Source: Aedoeadaptatus nemausensis (GTDB lineage: Bacteria > Bacillota > Clostridia > Tissierellales > Peptoniphilaceae). From it: 64,000 nt of DNA. Where the stretch lies: contig NZ_CAIJCS010000019.1 of NCBI RefSeq assembly GCF_903819165.1, positions 1 to 64,000 of the forward strand. The letters run 5' to 3'. Below are positions 1-11,479 of this stretch, piece after piece (the stretch's first letter is position 1; the number at the start of each line of letters is the position of its first letter). The position numbers and the translations under genes were made by a program. A model generated the notes under the pieces. That model searched no databases. It was given only the letters and a program-made list of their open reading frames with translations, and had not been told where the DNA came from.

Positions 1-110
<110 letters not shown>

Positions 111-2192
111 TTAGTTGTCTTTGTTTTTACCGTTCAGAACTTCTTCCGAAACATTCTTCGGTACTTGTTCGTAGTGATCGAATTGCATGGAGTAGTTTGC
201 GCGACCTTGCGTATTGGAACGCAAGCTGGTTGCGTAACCGAACATTTCAGCCAAGGGAACGAAACAGGTTACGATTTGAGCACCCGCTACAAGTTCCATA
301 CCTTCCATACGGCCACGACGAGAGTTGATATCGCCGATAACATCGCCCATGTATTCTTCAGGCGTTACGATTTCAACTTTCATAACAGGTTCGAGAAGAA
401 CCGGTTGTGCTTTGCTTAGTGCGTCGCGAAGTGCCATGGAGCCGGCGATCTTAAATGCCATTTCCGAAGAGTCGACATCGTGGAAGGAGCCGTCATAAAG
501 ACTTACTTTCACGTCGAGTACTTCGTAGCCACCTAAGACACCATTTTGCATCGCTTCTTCGATACCTTGTTGGGTCGGTCCGATGAATTCCTTGGGAATA
601 GCACCACCGACGATGTTATTTTCGAATTCAAAGCCTTTACCTGCTTCGAGGGGTTCGACCTTGATCTTGGCGTGACCGTATTGACCGCGACCACCGGATT
701 GACGTACGAATTTACCTTCGCCGTCAGCGGATCCGAGAATACCTTCACGGTAAGATACTTTCGGGTTACCGATGTTCGCTTCTACTTTGAATTCACGAAG
801 CAGGCGGTCGACGATAATATCCAAGTGCAACTCGCCCATACCGGAGATAATGGTTTGACCGGTTTCTTCGTCTGTATAGGTGCGGAATGTCGGGTCTTCT
901 TCTGCAAGCTTTTGAAGGCCGATGCCCATTTTGTCTTGAGACGCTTTGGTCTTCGGTTCGATCGCTACAGAAATTACCGGTTCCGGGAATTCCATGTTTT
1001 CAAGGATGATTTCATCGCTTTCGTCACAAAGGGTGTCCCCTGTGGAGGTGTGCTTAAGGCCGACGGCCGCCGCAATTTCACCTGCGTAGATTTCATCTAC
1101 TTCTTCACGCTTGTTAGCGTGCATCAACAGGATACGACCTACACGTTCTTTCTTGCCCTTGCTGGAGTTGTAGACATAACTACCCGCTTTAAGGGAACCG
1201 GAGTAAACGCGGAAGTAGGAAAGTTTACCTACATAGGGGTCGGTTACGATCTTAAATGCTAATGCGGAGAAGGGTTCGTCGTCGCTTGCGTGACGAGATT
1301 CTTCTTCTTCAGTAGCGGGATCAATACCGGTAATCGCAGGAATGTCGATAGGAGCCGGTAGGTAATCGATGATCGCATCGAGTAGTAATTGAACACCTTT
1401 GTTTTTGTAGGAAGAACCGCAGGTTACCGGAGTCATTTCAACTGCTAGGGTACCTTTACGGATTGCGCGTTTGATCATTTCTTCAGTGACTTCTTCTCCT
1501 TCGAGATAAGCCATCATTAATTCTTCGTCAAAATCGGAGATTTTTTCGATGAGGTTTTCGCGCCATTCTTCGGCTTGTGCCTTATATTCTTCCGGAACTT
1601 CGGTAATTTCGATTTCCGTTCCCATGTCGTCTTTGTAGATTTCAGCTTCCATCTTGACCAAGTCGATCATACCGATGAAATCTTCTTCTGCGCCGATGGG
1701 AATTTGGATCGGTACCGGGTTGCCGCGAAGTTTTTCGTCAATAGTGTTAACCGAACGGAAGAAATCCGCGCCGGTAACGTCCATTTTGTTAATGTGTGCA
1801 ATTCTCGGAACGTGATAGCGGTCCGCTTGTCTCCATACGGTTTCCGATTGAGGTTCTACACCGCTTTTGGCGTCGAACAAGGATACGGCACCGTCGAGAA
1901 CACGTAGCGAACGCTCAACTTCTACGGTAAAGTCAACGTGGCCCGGTGTATCGATGATATTGAGTCGATAACCTCTCCAGTGAGCAGTCGTAGCAGCAGA
2001 GGTGATCGTAATCCCTCTTTCTTGCTCTTGCTCCATCCAGTCCATTTGAGCACCACCGTCGTGGGTTTCACCAATTTTGTGAATACGTCCGGTGTAATAT
2101 AAGATACGCTCTGTCGTCGTCGTTTTACCGGCGTCGATGTGCGCCATAATTCCGATATTACGTACTTTATCAAGCGCCACTTCTCTAGCCAC
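111..2192 (-). CDS. fusA: Elongation factor G
   Basis: A 693-residue translational GTPase that drives ribosomal translocation in the cytoplasm. The G1 loop [14 protein letters not shown] is at residues 17-30, DTPGHVDF follows near 83, and NKMD near 137. After the G domain come domain II, the RGQYGHAK segment of domain IV and the domain V end. Length matches the family norm. The start codon is GTG at 2192-2190, behind a GGGGA site. It sits 15 bp downstream of rpsG and just upstream of tuf, so it is translated from the str operon message. Confidence 0.98.
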   Translation of the reverse strand: MAREVALDKVRNIGIMAHIDAGKTTTTERILYYTGRIHKIGETHDGGAQMDWMEQEQERGITITSAATTAHWRGYRLNIIDTPGHVDFTVEVERSLRVLDGAVSLFDAKSGVEPQSETVWRQADRYHVPRIAHINKMDVTGADFFRSVNTIDEKLRGNPVPIQIPIGAEEDFIGMIDLVKMEAEIYKDDMGTEIEITEVPEEYKAQAEEWRENLIEKISDFDEELMMAYLEGEEVTEEMIKRAIRKGTLAVEMTPVTCGSSYKNKGVQLLLDAIIDYLPAPIDIPAITGIDPATEEEESRHASDDEPFSALAFKIVTDPYVGKLSYFRVYSGSLKAGSYVYNSSKGKKERVGRILLMHANKREEVDEIYAGEIAAAVGLKHTSTGDTLCDESDEIILENMEFPEPVISVAIEPKTKASQDKMGIGLQKLAEEDPTFRTYTDEETGQTIISGMGELHLDIIVDRLLREFKVEANIGNPKVSYREGILGSADGEGKFVRQSGGRGQYGHAKIKVEPLEAGKGFEFENNIVGGAIPKEFIGPTQQGIEEAMQNGVLGGYEVLDVKVSLYDGSFHDVDSSEMAFKIAGSMALRDALSKAQPVLLEPVMKVEIVTPEEYMGDVIGDINSRRGRMEGMELVAGAQIVTCFVPLAEMFGYATSLRSNTQGRANYSMQFDHYEQVPKNVSEEVLNGKNKDN

Positions 2193-2207
2193 GTAATTTC
2201 CCCTTTC

Positions 2208-2678
2208 TTACCATCTGAAATGCGCGAATGCTTTATTCGCTTCAGCCGCACGGTGCATTTCGTCTTTACGTTTTACTGCACCGCCTAATTCGTTGGATGC
2301 GTCCATGATTTCTTTGGATAAACGTTCAATCATGGTCTTTTCGCCGCGGGCTCTTGCGTAGCGAACGATCCAGCGAAGACCCAAGGTTTGACGTCTTTCG
2401 GGACGTACTTCCATAGGTACTTGGTAGTTTGCACCACCGACGCGACGAGCTTTAACTTCCAATACCGGCATGGCATTGTTTAATGCCTTGTAGAAGACTT
2501 CTAAGGGTTCTTCACCGGTTTGTTCTTTTACGACGTCCAATGCGCCGTAGACGATTTTTTGTGCCACGCCGCGCTTACCATCGAGCATGACATTGTTGAT
2601 TAACTTTGTAATGACAACGTCATTGTAAATGGGATCGGGCATGACCTCTCTTTTAGGAATATGTCCTTTTCTTGGCAT
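2208..2678 (-). CDS. rpsG: 30S ribosomal protein S7
   Basis: A 156-residue S7, the primary 16S rRNA 3'-domain binder that nucleates the small-subunit head. The typical start [20 protein letters not shown] and the conserved [19 protein letters not shown] segment near residues 77-95 are present, with normal length. The ATG is preceded by GGAGGG. It is the second gene of the str operon; in other bacteria S7 is the operon's translational autoregulator, but I did not identify an S7 target in the 99-bp rpsL-rpsG gap. Confidence 0.98.
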   Translation of the reverse strand: MPRKGHIPKREVMPDPIYNDVVITKLINNVMLDGKRGVAQKIVYGALDVVKEQTGEEPLEVFYKALNNAMPVLEVKARRVGGANYQVPMEVRPERRQTLGLRWIVRYARARGEKTMIERLSKEIMDASNELGGAVKRKDEMHRAAEANKAFAHFRW

Positions 2679-2777
2679 TCTCTTCCCTCCTTAACTATGG
2701 ATCTGAGAAATATCACAGGTACTCGACTTAAGTCGTGTGCCAAGAGCATCTATATTTATGATTGTGCTCTTTGATGA

Positions 2778-3194
2778 TTAGTTGCTTTTGGGCTTCTTCG
2801 CACCGTATTTGGAGCGAGCTTGTCTTCTGCCGTCTACGCCGGCGGTATCTAAAGAACCGCGAACAACGTGGTAACGGACACCGGGAAGGTCTTTAACACG
2901 ACCGCCGCGAACTAAAACAACACTGTGTTCTTGCAGGTTGTGACCGATTCCGGGGATATAAGCCATAACTTCATATCCGTTAGAAAGACGAACACGGGCT
3001 ACTTTACGAAGCGCGGAGTTCGGTTTCTTCGGGGTAACCGTACGAACAGCGACACAGACGCCTCTCTTTTGAGGAGAGTTTACGGCTGTGAGTTGTTTGT
3101 CCAAAGAGTCGTAGTTGAAACCTAAAGCCGGAGATTTCGACTTCGTCAAAGATTTCTTTCTACCTTGTTTGACTAATTGATTAATTGTAGGCAC
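2778..3194 (-). CDS. rpsL: 30S ribosomal protein S12
   Basis: A 138-residue S12, the decoding-centre protein. [15 protein letters not shown] (about residues 55-69) and [18 protein letters not shown] (about 82-99) contain the lysines linked to streptomycin resistance in other bacteria; both are in wild-type form here. The start is a GTG at 3194 preceded by AAAGGAGG with good spacing. It is the first gene of the str operon, separated from the upstream bioY by a hairpin terminator rather than being continuous with rpoC. Confidence 0.98.
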   Translation of the reverse strand: MPTINQLVKQGRKKSLTKSKSPALGFNYDSLDKQLTAVNSPQKRGVCVAVRTVTPKKPNSALRKVARVRLSNGYEVMAYIPGIGHNLQEHSVVLVRGGRVKDLPGVRYHVVRGSLDTAGVDGRRQARSKYGAKKPKSN

Positions 3195-3253
3195 TTAGTG
3201 CACCTCCTTTTATTAAGAATTATGACTAACAGCACAAATCGTTTAAACTCATG

Positions 3254-3280
3254 AAAAACTACCCGATGAGCGGGTAGTTT
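3254..3280 (-). terminator. Rho-independent terminator downstream of bioY
   Basis: A 10-bp perfect stem (3256-3265 with 3271-3280, loop ATGAG) is followed on the minus strand by a run of five T. It would end bioY transcription before rpsL. It could instead be part of the str operon leader. Confidence 0.7.
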
Positions 3281-3362
3281 CAAAGTCAGTCGATTTACAC
3301 TCTGGTATTGTACCATCAGAGATTTAGATTTTCAAGTGTTTTAGCGGATTTCCGCCTTTTTT

Positions 3363-3902
3363 CTATAGTTTTTCCAAAGTTTTTACTTTTCCCGTGGCAA
3401 ATAGACGCTCCGCGATCCAGGCTAAGGCCAGTGCCTTTACGGTATCTCCGGGAATAAAGCCCAAAATCGTCTTAAACGCTACAGCCACGCCGCCGCTATG
3501 ATAGCTCAAGCTAGGAATCCCCGTAAGATTAATAAAGAGGGCGCCGAAGAGCCAGAAAATTATGAAATAATGCAGTAAATTTTTAGGGCGCCACTTTTCA
3601 ATGGCGAGGCCGATCAGGTAAGGAGATAAAATATAGCCGATAAAAAACGATCCGGTGGCGCCGGCAAAGATCGCCGCGCCTCCCCTTCCTCCCGGTAAAA
3701 CCGGCAGTCCGATTGCGATGCAGAGAATAAAGACGAGAACCGTAAGGGTTCCGTGTTTTTTGCCGAGCAAGGCGCCTCCCAAGGCACAGACCATGTTTTG
3801 TAAAACGATGGGAATGCCTACGGGGGTCGGGATGGCAAACAGCCCGCTTAAAATAATAATTGCGAGGTAAAGGGCCATTGCCGTCATTTGTTTTGTCTTC
3901 AT
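3363..3902 (-). CDS. bioY: Biotin transporter BioY (ECF S component)
   Basis: A 179-residue integral membrane protein with about six hydrophobic segments, the substrate-binding S component for biotin uptake with EcfAAT. The BioY hallmark stretch IGLPVLPGGRGG followed by AAIFAGATGSFFIGYI is near residues 63-90. Length is normal. No energising EcfA/EcfT gene is adjacent, so it presumably shares a housekeeping module elsewhere. It is a single-gene unit wedged between rpoC and rpsL, with its own near-consensus promoter and a candidate biotin operator upstream (3917-3963) and a terminator downstream. Confidence 0.93.
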   Translation of the reverse strand: MKTKQMTAMALYLAIIILSGLFAIPTPVGIPIVLQNMVCALGGALLGKKHGTLTVLVFILCIAIGLPVLPGGRGGAAIFAGATGSFFIGYILSPYLIGLAIEKWRPKNLLHYFIIFWLFGALFINLTGIPSLSYHSGGVAVAFKTILGFIPGDTVKALALAWIAERLFATGKVKTLEKL

Positions 3903-3916
3903 GTAAAGCCTCCTAA

Positions 3917-3963
3917 TTTACAAAGTTATTGTAAATAATAAGCTTTACAATTCTATTTGTCAA
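3917..3963 (-). promoter_or_regulatory. bioY promoter with overlapping inverted-repeat operator
   Basis: On the minus strand TTGACA (3958-3963), a 17-bp spacer and TATTAT (3935-3940) make a near-perfect sigma-A promoter. Overlapping the -10 is TTGTAAA-N8-TTTACAA (3929-3950), and a third half-site TTTACAA is at 3917-3923. An operator here would block polymerase, so a BirA-type or other biotin-responsive repressor is inferred; the repressor itself is not in the window. Confidence 0.7.
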
Positions 3964-3997
3964 TATAAAAGAGACCTCGCTTTTGCGAAGTCTCTTT
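3964..3997 (-). terminator. rpoC terminator
   Basis: A 12-bp hairpin (AAAGAGAC arms, 3968-3979 with 3985-3997), followed on the minus strand by TTTTATATT, lies just after the rpoC stop. It overlaps the start of the bioY promoter. Confidence 0.8.
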
Positions 3998-4000
3998 CAT

Positions 4001-7000
4001 TTATGCGTTCATGCCTTCCAGGATGTCGAGGTTTTCTTTTCTCTGATCCTCTTCCTCCCAGTAGACCGTGCCATTTTGACGCACGCCCGTACCGGCGGGA
4101 ATAAGCTGTCCGATAATAATATTTTCTTTTAAGCCTTCGAGATAGTCTTGCTTTCCTTCGATGGCCGCATCGGTTAAGACGCGAGTCGTCTCTTGGAAAG
4201 ACGCTGCCGACAGGAAGGAGTCCGTAGCGAGGGACGCTTTTGTAATACCGAGAAGCGTCGGGCTCGCCGTGGCCTCTTGAAGGCCTTCGGCTTCGGCCGC
4301 CTTGTTGGCGCGCTCGAATTCGATTTTTGTTACCATGCTGCCCGGCAGTAGGTTCGTACCGCCTGCCTCTTCGATGCGCACTTTAGACATCATTTGCTTC
4401 ACAATGACTTCGATGTGCTTGTCGTCGATATCTACCCCTTGTAAACGATAGACTCTCTGTACTTCTTTTACGATATATTCTTGAACGCCGGTAGCACCTT
4501 TTACGCGAAGTAAATCTTGAGGATAGACGGAACCTTGGGTAAGTTCGTCGCCTTTTTCCACGCGGTCGCCGGGTTTTACGCGAATGCGCGCGCCGTAGAC
4601 CACATTGTAAGCTTCGCTCGTGCCGTCGTCGCCTGTTACGACGATTTCACGTTTTTTAGCGGTTTCTCGAATGTCCACCGTACCGTCGATTTCAGAAATA
4701 ATCGCGAGGCCCTTGGGCTTGCGCACTTCGAAAAGTTCTTCGACACGGGGCAAACCTTGGGTAATATCCGCAGCCGCTGCAACACCCCCGGTGTGGAAGG
4801 TACGCATGGTAAGCTGTGTACCCGGTTCACCGATGGATTGTGCGGCAATAACGCCGACCGCTTCGCCGATGCCCACGGGTCGTCCCGTTGCCAGGTTTTG
4901 GCCGTAGCATTTGGCGCAGACGCCGTGTTCGGAGTGGCAACCTAATACGGAGCGAATCTTCACTTCTTCGATGCCCGCCTCCGTAATAGCGTCGGCCGCG
5001 TTGGCATTGATCATTTCACCCGCTTCGACGATAAGCTCGTCGGTTTCGGGATGGCGAATATCTTCGTAAGATGTGCGTCCTTCAATACGATCGTGTAATT
5101 CTTCGATCATTTCGCGACCGTCTTTAAAGGCCTTGGCTACGATATAGCTTTCCGTGCCGCAGTCTTTTTCCGTTACGGTAACTTGTTGGGATACATCGAC
5201 GAGACGACGGGTCAAGTAACCCGAGTCCGCCGTACGGAGAGCCGTATCCGCCAAACCTTTACGGGAACCGTGAGTGGACATAAAGAATTCCAATACGTCC
5301 AAGCCCTCGCGGAAGTTCGAGGTAATGGGAACTTCGATGGTGCGCCCGGAAGGCGAAGCCATCAAACCACGCATACCTGCGAGCTGACGAATTTGGTTCT
5401 TCGAACCACGGGCTCCGGAGTTCGCAAAAATATAAATGTTATTTAAAGCGCCGAAGCCGTCCATAACCTTATTGGTTAAGTGATCGGTCGCCTCGTTCCA
5501 AATATCGATAACGTGTTCGTATCGTTCTTCGTCACTGATTAAACCTTTACGATAGGCCTTTTCATATTTTTCTACATCGGCTTCCGCCTGCTCGAGAATT
5601 TCAGGTTTTTCATCGGGAATCTGCACATCGCCCATGGAAATGGACATGGCGCCTACGGTGGAATAGTGATAACCTAAGCTCTTCACTTCGTCGAGGAACT
5701 CTGCCGTTTCCAGATTATCGTGCAGTTTATAGCAGCGATCGATAATTTTACCGAGGAGTTTTTTGTCGATGACCTTGTCGATTTCCAAACTGTAGGGATC
5801 TTCCTTGCGATCGACAAATCCCAGGTCTTGAGGGATCACTTCGTTAATGAGGAAGCGCCCTACCGTACTTTCGACGATCTTTCCGCGCTTGTCTTCTTCG
5901 TCTTTGTGACGGCGCACCTTTACGTGAGAGTGTAAGTGAACCCAGCCGCTTTCGTAAGCGTGCATCATTTCCTTCGTATCCATGAAGGTCATGCCGTCGC
6001 CCTTGACGCTGTCTTTGCGGTCGAGGGTGAGATAGTACAAACCGAGAACCATATCTTGAGACGGCGTCGTAATGGGCTTGCCGTCTTTAAGTGCCAGGAT
6101 GTTATTGGTGGAAAGCATTAAGAGGCGAGCTTCCGCCTGTGCTTCCGCCGATAAGGGCAAGTGAACCGCCATTTGGTCCCCGTCGAAGTCGGCGTTATAT
6201 GCCGTACAGGCGAGGGGGTGAAGTTTAATGGCCTTACCTTCTACGAGCACCGGCTCAAAAGCTTGGATACCGAGGCGGTGAAGGGTAGGCGCACGGTTTA
6301 AAAGTACCGGGTGGTCTTTAATAACTTCTTCGAGCACATCCCAAACTTCAGGGCGTACTCTTTCCACCATGCGTTTTGCGCTCTTAATATTATGAGCCAA
6401 CTCGCGCTCTACAAGCTCACGCATAACGAAGGGCTTGAAGAGTTCGAGAGCCATGTTTCTCGGAAGTCCACATTGGTAGAACTTGAGGGAAGGTCCGACG
6501 ACGATTACGGAACGACCGGAATAGTCGACACGTTTCCCTAAGAGGTTTTGACGGAAACGACCTTGTTTCCCTTTAAGCATTTCCGACAAGCTCTTTAAGG
6601 GACGGTTGCCGGCGCCTGTAACGGGGCGGCCGCGACGACCGTTGTCGATTAATGCGTCTACAGACTCTTGTAGCATGCGCTTTTCGTTACGTACGATAAT
6701 CTCCGGCGCACCGATGTCCATTAATTTGCGGAGACGGTTGTTACGGTTAATAACCCGTCTGTAAAGATCGTTTAGGTCACTGGTAGCGAAGCGTCCACCG
6801 TCTAATTGCACCATGGGACGCAGTTCCGGCGGAATGACGGGAATGCAATCTAAAATCATCCACTCGCATTTGTTGCCGGAGCTTCTGAAGGCTTCGATAA
6901 CTTCCAGTCTGCGGGTAATGCGTACCCGCTTTTGGCCGCTGGCATCTTCCAGTTGATCGCGAAGCTCTTTTGCGATTTCATCCAGGTCGATGTTGCGTAA

Positions 7001-7540
7001 AATGTCGCGAATGGCTTCCGCGCCCATTTTTGCCTCGAATTTATTGCCGTAATCCCGCTTGAATTCGCGGTATTCCGTTTCGCTTAAAAGTTGTTTTTCG
7101 TAGATTTCCGTCACATCGTCGTCTACACGGGTGACGATGTAGGATGCGAAGTACAGGACTTTTTCCAAGGCGCGGGGGCTTACGTCCAAGACCAGGCCCA
7201 TACGGGAAGGAATGCCTTTAAAGTACCAAATATGAGATACGGGAGCGGCGAGCTCGATATGGCCCATACGCTCTCTACGTACTTTAGATTTCGTTACTTC
7301 TACGCCGCACTTTTCGCACACGACCCCTTTGTAGCGAAGGCGCTTATATTTTCCGCACGAACACTCCCAGTCTTTCGTAGGGCCGAAGATCTTTTCACAG
7401 AAAAGACCTTCTTTTTCAGGCTTTAGCGTTCTGTAGTTAATGGTTTCCGGTTTCTTAACTTCTCCGTAGGACCAGGATCTGATCTTTTCAGAGGATGCTA
7501 AACCGATTTTAATTGAATGAAATAATTCGTTTCTGCTCAA
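4001..7540 (-). CDS. rpoC: RNA polymerase beta' subunit
   Basis: A 1179-residue catalytic subunit of RNA polymerase. The N-terminal zinc ribbon ([20 protein letters not shown], about residues 60-79), the catalytic magnesium loop NADFDGDQM (about 449-457), the bridge-helix/trigger-loop region ([16 protein letters not shown]) and the second zinc site ([14 protein letters not shown]) are all present. Length fits the Firmicutes form, without the large insertions of other phyla. The start is TTG at 7540 with AAGGAG upstream. It follows rpoB by 47 bp and shares its transcript, ending at the hairpin just downstream. Confidence 0.98.
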   Translation of the reverse strand: MSRNELFHSIKIGLASSEKIRSWSYGEVKKPETINYRTLKPEKEGLFCEKIFGPTKDWECSCGKYKRLRYKGVVCEKCGVEVTKSKVRRERMGHIELAAPVSHIWYFKGIPSRMGLVLDVSPRALEKVLYFASYIVTRVDDDVTEIYEKQLLSETEYREFKRDYGNKFEAKMGAEAIRDILRNIDLDEIAKELRDQLEDASGQKRVRITRRLEVIEAFRSSGNKCEWMILDCIPVIPPELRPMVQLDGGRFATSDLNDLYRRVINRNNRLRKLMDIGAPEIIVRNEKRMLQESVDALIDNGRRGRPVTGAGNRPLKSLSEMLKGKQGRFRQNLLGKRVDYSGRSVIVVGPSLKFYQCGLPRNMALELFKPFVMRELVERELAHNIKSAKRMVERVRPEVWDVLEEVIKDHPVLLNRAPTLHRLGIQAFEPVLVEGKAIKLHPLACTAYNADFDGDQMAVHLPLSAEAQAEARLLMLSTNNILALKDGKPITTPSQDMVLGLYYLTLDRKDSVKGDGMTFMDTKEMMHAYESGWVHLHSHVKVRRHKDEEDKRGKIVESTVGRFLINEVIPQDLGFVDRKEDPYSLEIDKVIDKKLLGKIIDRCYKLHDNLETAEFLDEVKSLGYHYSTVGAMSISMGDVQIPDEKPEILEQAEADVEKYEKAYRKGLISDEERYEHVIDIWNEATDHLTNKVMDGFGALNNIYIFANSGARGSKNQIRQLAGMRGLMASPSGRTIEVPITSNFREGLDVLEFFMSTHGSRKGLADTALRTADSGYLTRRLVDVSQQVTVTEKDCGTESYIVAKAFKDGREMIEELHDRIEGRTSYEDIRHPETDELIVEAGEMINANAADAITEAGIEEVKIRSVLGCHSEHGVCAKCYGQNLATGRPVGIGEAVGVIAAQSIGEPGTQLTMRTFHTGGVAAAADITQGLPRVEELFEVRKPKGLAIISEIDGTVDIRETAKKREIVVTGDDGTSEAYNVVYGARIRVKPGDRVEKGDELTQGSVYPQDLLRVKGATGVQEYIVKEVQRVYRLQGVDIDDKHIEVIVKQMMSKVRIEEAGGTNLLPGSMVTKIEFERANKAAEAEGLQEATASPTLLGITKASLATDSFLSAASFQETTRVLTDAAIEGKQDYLEGLKENIIIGQLIPAGTGVRQNGTVYWEEEDQRKENLDILEGMNA

Positions 7541-7587
7541 GGAGCATGACTCCTTTCTTTAAATAGTCTGAACTACGTTCTGAAGAA

Positions 7588-10500
7588 TTACTCGTCTTCT
7601 TCCTCTTCGTCTTCATCTTGCGTAAAGCCTTGCGGAATTTCATCGCCTGAGATTTTCTTTATCCCCGCGAGCACATTGACGCTGCTCTTGCCTTCGATTA
7701 ATTCTCCCGCATCTTCTCCGTCGATCTTGCCGTCCATACTGTCTAAGTGGTTCAGATCGTCATCGTCGGTAGAAAGGTCTACCGGATTGTCGTCTTCGTC
7801 CAGCACTTGGATTTCGAGGGCCAGTGCCTCCAATTCTTTGATAAGAACTTTGAAGGATTCGGGAATACCCGGTTGAGGAATATTTTCGCCCTTGACGATG
7901 GCTTCGTAGGTCTTAACCCGTCCTACGATATCGTCGGATTTTACCGTAAGCATCTCTTGAAGGGTGTGGCTTGCACCATAGGCCTCGAGAGCCCAAACCT
8001 CCATCTCTCCGAAACGTTGACCGCCGAATTGAGCGCGGCCGCCGAGAGGTTGTTGGGTTACTAAGGAGTAAGGACCTGTGGAACGGGAGTGGATCTTTTC
8101 ATCGACCAAGTGGTGAAGCTTGAGCATATACATATAGCCCACCGTAACCGGGTGATCGAAATCTTCGCCGGTTCTGCCGTCGCGAAGTTGTACCTTTCCG
8201 TCTGCGGAATAGCCTGCCTCTTCAAGAGTGTCGAAAATATCTTGCTCGTTGGCGCCGTCGAATACGGGAGTAGCCACGTGCCAGCCCAGTTTTTTAGCCG
8301 CCAAGCCCAAGTGCACCTCGAGAACCTGACCCAGGTTCATACGGGAAGGTACACCTAGGGGGTTCAGTACGATCTGAATGGGACGTCCGTCGGGCATATA
8401 GGGCATATCTTCTTTTGGAAGAACTCTCGAAATAACCCCTTTGTTTCCGTGGCGACCGCACATTTTATCGCCTACTTGGATTTTACGTTTCGTGGCGATA
8501 AAGACGCGAACCATTTCGTTGACGCCCGGTTGGAGCTCGTCGCCTTCTGCACGGCTGAAGACCTTTACGTCCACGACGATGCCCGCTTCCCCGTGAGGTA
8601 AACGGAGGGAAGTATCGCGCACTTCTCTCGCCTTCTCGCCGAAGATGGCGCGCAGAAGTCTTTCTTCTGCGGAAAGTTCCGTTTCGCCCTTAGGCGTTAC
8701 TTTTCCGACTAAGATGTCGCCGGGATTGACTTCCGCACCCACGCGGATAATGCCCCGCTCATCTAAATCCTTCAGCATATCGTCGCCTACGTTTGAAATA
8801 TCCCTTGTAATCTCTTCGGGACCTAATTTCGTATCGCGGGCTTCCGATTCGTACTCCTCTATATGAAGAGAAGTTAAGACGTCGTCGATAACAAGCTCTT
8901 CGTTAATAAGCATAGCGTCTTCGTAGTTGTAGCCTTCCCAGTTCATGAAGGCGATTAAAATATTTTTACCTAAGGCCATTTCACCGAGATCCGTAGAAGG
9001 TCCGTCGGCAATGACCTCGCCGCGCTTAACCTTTTGACCCTCTTCAACGATGGGACGTTGGTTGATAGTGGTGCCTTGGTTGGCTTTTTCAAATTTATGG
9101 AGTCGGTATTCGATGTCGTTCTTGCCGCTTTCAGGCGTTACGACGATGCGATTACTGCTCACTTTAGAAACCGTTCCGTCTTCTGTGGCAATGACGCAGA
9201 CGCCGGAATCTCTCGCCGCTTTATACTCGATTCCCGTAGCGACGATGGGCGCTTCGGTTTTTAATAAGGGTACCGCTTGACGCTGCATGTTCGATCCCAT
9301 GAGCGCGCGATTCGCATCGTCGTTTTCCAGGAAGGGAATCATACTGGTGCCGACGGCAACGATTTGTTGAGGCGAAACGTCCATGTAGCTGATATCTTCG
9401 CGTTTATAAACGTCGACGGCACCGCCGTAACCCCGGGCAATAACCCGGCTGTTAATGAAGTGGCCGTTTTCGTCCAGCTTTTCGTCCGCCTGGGCGATGA
9501 TGTTTTCATCCTCCACATCGGCGGTAATGTATTCGATTTGATCGGTTACCTGTCCTTCCCCTTTGACGACCTTGCGGTAAGGCGCTTCAATAAAGCCGTA
9601 TTCATTGATGCGGGCAAAGGTGGTGAGGGATGTAATCAGACCGATGTTCGGACCTTCCGGCGTCTCAATAGGGCACATACGTCCGTAGTGGGAGTTGTGC
9701 ACGTCACGGACCTCCATACCGGCGCGATCACGGGATAGACCGCCGGGCCCTAGAGCCGAGAGACGACGTTTGTGGGTCAGCTCGGACAGAGGGTTGTTCT
9801 GGTCCATAAATTGAGACAATTGAGAGGAGCCGAAGAACTCTTTAATCGCAGCGGTTACCGGGCGAATATTAATGAGAGATTGGGGCGTGGCGCCGTCCGG
9901 ATCTTGGACCGCCATACGTTCGCGAATAACCCGTTCCATACGGGTCAAACCGATTCTGAATTGGTTTTGTAAAAGTTCCCCTACAGAGCGAATGCGACGA
10001 TTGCCCAAGTGGTCGATATCGTCTGTTTTACCGATGCCGTAGAAGAGATTAAACTCGTAGTTTACGGCAGCCAAAATATCGTCCACTAAAATATGCTTCG
10101 GCGTCAGTTCTTTATAATGTAATTTTATGCGCGCTAAAAGTTCTTCTCCTTCATATTCTTCGAGAAGTTCCTGTAAGCGTGGCAGATAAATTTTTTCTTT
10201 AAAGCCTAGAGCTTCAAAGTCGATATCCAGATCTAAAGAATCCGTATCTACGAAATTATTCCCGATTAAGACGAGTTTTTTCTTTTCGCCCAATTCATTA
10301 GGATCTTCGATCAGGATTTCAACGCGGTTAATCCCGGCGTTTTCGATGGCGATGGCCTCTTCGCGGCTTACGCGATCGCCGGCTTTGCCCATAATTTCGC
10401 CGGTTTCCCCGTCGATAACATCTTCTGCCAAAACTTGATTTTGCAGACGTTCACGAAGGGCGAGCTTCTTATTGAATTTATAGCGGCCCACTTTCGCCAT

Positions 10501-11295
10501 ATCGTAGCGACGAGCGTCGAAAAACATGTTTTCGAATAGAGATTGGGCACTTTCAATAGTAGGCGGCTCCCCGGGACGTAGTTTCTTGTAGATTTCAAGA
10601 AGAGCTTCTTCTTTATTGCTGGTTTGGTCTTTTTCAAAAACTTTAAGCAGTTCTTCCGATTCACCCATTAAACGAGTGATTTCCAAATTCGATTCCACGC
10701 CGATGGCGCGAAGTAAAACGGTAATGGGGATTTTGCGCGTGCGGTCGATACGAACATTGACCACGCCTTGGGCGTCGGTTTCGAACTCGAGCCACGCACC
10801 GCGATTGGGGATGAGCGTTGCCGAATATAATTTTTTACCGGTTTTGTCGAACTCTTCCTTATAGTAGGCTCCCGGCGAACGAACCAATTGACTGACGACG
10901 ACACGTTCTGCGCCGTTAATTACAAAGGTTCCCGTTTCGCTCATAAGCGGCAAATCGCCCATAAAGACTTCTTGCTCTTTTACCTCGCCGGTTTCGGTAT
11001 TGATCAGGCGTACCTTTACCTTCAGCGGCGCCGAATAGTTTGTATCCTTTTCCTTCGCCTCTTCAAAGTCGTACTTTTTTTCCTCCGAAACATAGTAGTC
11101 GACAAATTCGAGGATCAAATTCCCCGCGAAGTCTTCGATCGGCGAAATGTCTCGAAACACCTCTTCAAGCCCTTCGTCGATGAGCCATTTAAAGGAATCT
11201 GTTTGAACGCCTAACAGATTCGGTATTTCCAAAACATCGTCGATTCTGGAATAGCTCATTCTCTCCCGTTTACCGTACTGAACAGGATGTACCAT
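7588..11295 (-). CDS. rpoB: RNA polymerase beta subunit
   Basis: A 1235-residue RNA polymerase beta subunit. The Firmicutes-type start [18 protein letters not shown], the rifampicin pocket ([20 protein letters not shown] and [11 protein letters not shown], wild type), the [12 protein letters not shown] motif and the C-terminal [20 protein letters not shown] are visible. The protein ends in a highly acidic DEDEEEEDE tail. The ATG at 11295 has GGGGTGAGGA upstream. Unlike the usual rplKAJL-rpoBC order, rplJ-rplL lie 12 kb away and a VanW-domain gene precedes rpoB. Confidence 0.98.
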   Translation of the reverse strand: MVHPVQYGKRERMSYSRIDDVLEIPNLLGVQTDSFKWLIDEGLEEVFRDISPIEDFAGNLILEFVDYYVSEEKKYDFEEAKEKDTNYSAPLKVKVRLINTETGEVKEQEVFMGDLPLMSETGTFVINGAERVVVSQLVRSPGAYYKEEFDKTGKKLYSATLIPNRGAWLEFETDAQGVVNVRIDRTRKIPITVLLRAIGVESNLEITRLMGESEELLKVFEKDQTSNKEEALLEIYKKLRPGEPPTIESAQSLFENMFFDARRYDMAKVGRYKFNKKLALRERLQNQVLAEDVIDGETGEIMGKAGDRVSREEAIAIENAGINRVEILIEDPNELGEKKKLVLIGNNFVDTDSLDLDIDFEALGFKEKIYLPRLQELLEEYEGEELLARIKLHYKELTPKHILVDDILAAVNYEFNLFYGIGKTDDIDHLGNRRIRSVGELLQNQFRIGLTRMERVIRERMAVQDPDGATPQSLINIRPVTAAIKEFFGSSQLSQFMDQNNPLSELTHKRRLSALGPGGLSRDRAGMEVRDVHNSHYGRMCPIETPEGPNIGLITSLTTFARINEYGFIEAPYRKVVKGEGQVTDQIEYITADVEDENIIAQADEKLDENGHFINSRVIARGYGGAVDVYKREDISYMDVSPQQIVAVGTSMIPFLENDDANRALMGSNMQRQAVPLLKTEAPIVATGIEYKAARDSGVCVIATEDGTVSKVSSNRIVVTPESGKNDIEYRLHKFEKANQGTTINQRPIVEEGQKVKRGEVIADGPSTDLGEMALGKNILIAFMNWEGYNYEDAMLINEELVIDDVLTSLHIEEYESEARDTKLGPEEITRDISNVGDDMLKDLDERGIIRVGAEVNPGDILVGKVTPKGETELSAEERLLRAIFGEKAREVRDTSLRLPHGEAGIVVDVKVFSRAEGDELQPGVNEMVRVFIATKRKIQVGDKMCGRHGNKGVISRVLPKEDMPYMPDGRPIQIVLNPLGVPSRMNLGQVLEVHLGLAAKKLGWHVATPVFDGANEQDIFDTLEEAGYSADGKVQLRDGRTGEDFDHPVTVGYMYMLKLHHLVDEKIHSRSTGPYSLVTQQPLGGRAQFGGQRFGEMEVWALEAYGASHTLQEMLTVKSDDIVGRVKTYEAIVKGENIPQPGIPESFKVLIKELEALALEIQVLDEDDNPVDLSTDDDDLNHLDSMDGKIDGEDAGELIEGKSSVNVLAGIKKISGDEIPQGFTQDEDEEEEDE

Positions 11296-11444
11296 CTAAA
11301 TTCCTCACCCCTTAAGTTCTCTCGAAAAATAAAAAATGTATCTGTAAAAATTAACTTACGAGCACTCTCCAAGTAACTTACATATACATTATCTTCCGTA
11401 ACTGCGATTTCGTTTCCATATAACTTTTTAATATTATGCAATTT

Positions 11445-11472
11445 ATTATACTATCACGATCTGAACGACAAC
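11445..11472 (-). promoter_or_regulatory. Candidate rpoB promoter
   Basis: The minus strand carries a perfect -10 TATAAT (11445-11450) with GTTGTC 16 bp upstream as a weak -35. The 150-bp untranslated leader that follows contains a 61-codon open frame running into rpoB out of frame, which I do not believe is a gene. Confidence 0.45.
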
Positions 11473-11479
11473 GCAAGGA

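Noticed and set aside
546-1262. 238-codon open frame antisense to fusA
   Set aside because: It lies entirely inside fusA on the opposite strand, has no convincing ribosome site, and its composition is explained by the codon use of EF-G.
9277-9738. Several long antisense frames inside rpoB and rpoC
   Set aside because: They are shadows of strongly biased, GC-ending codons of the polymerase genes, with no family resemblance or ribosome sites.
11256-11441. 61-codon frame in the rpoB leader
   Set aside because: It overlaps the rpoB start out of frame, lacks a ribosome site, and starts within a few bases of the promoter -10.
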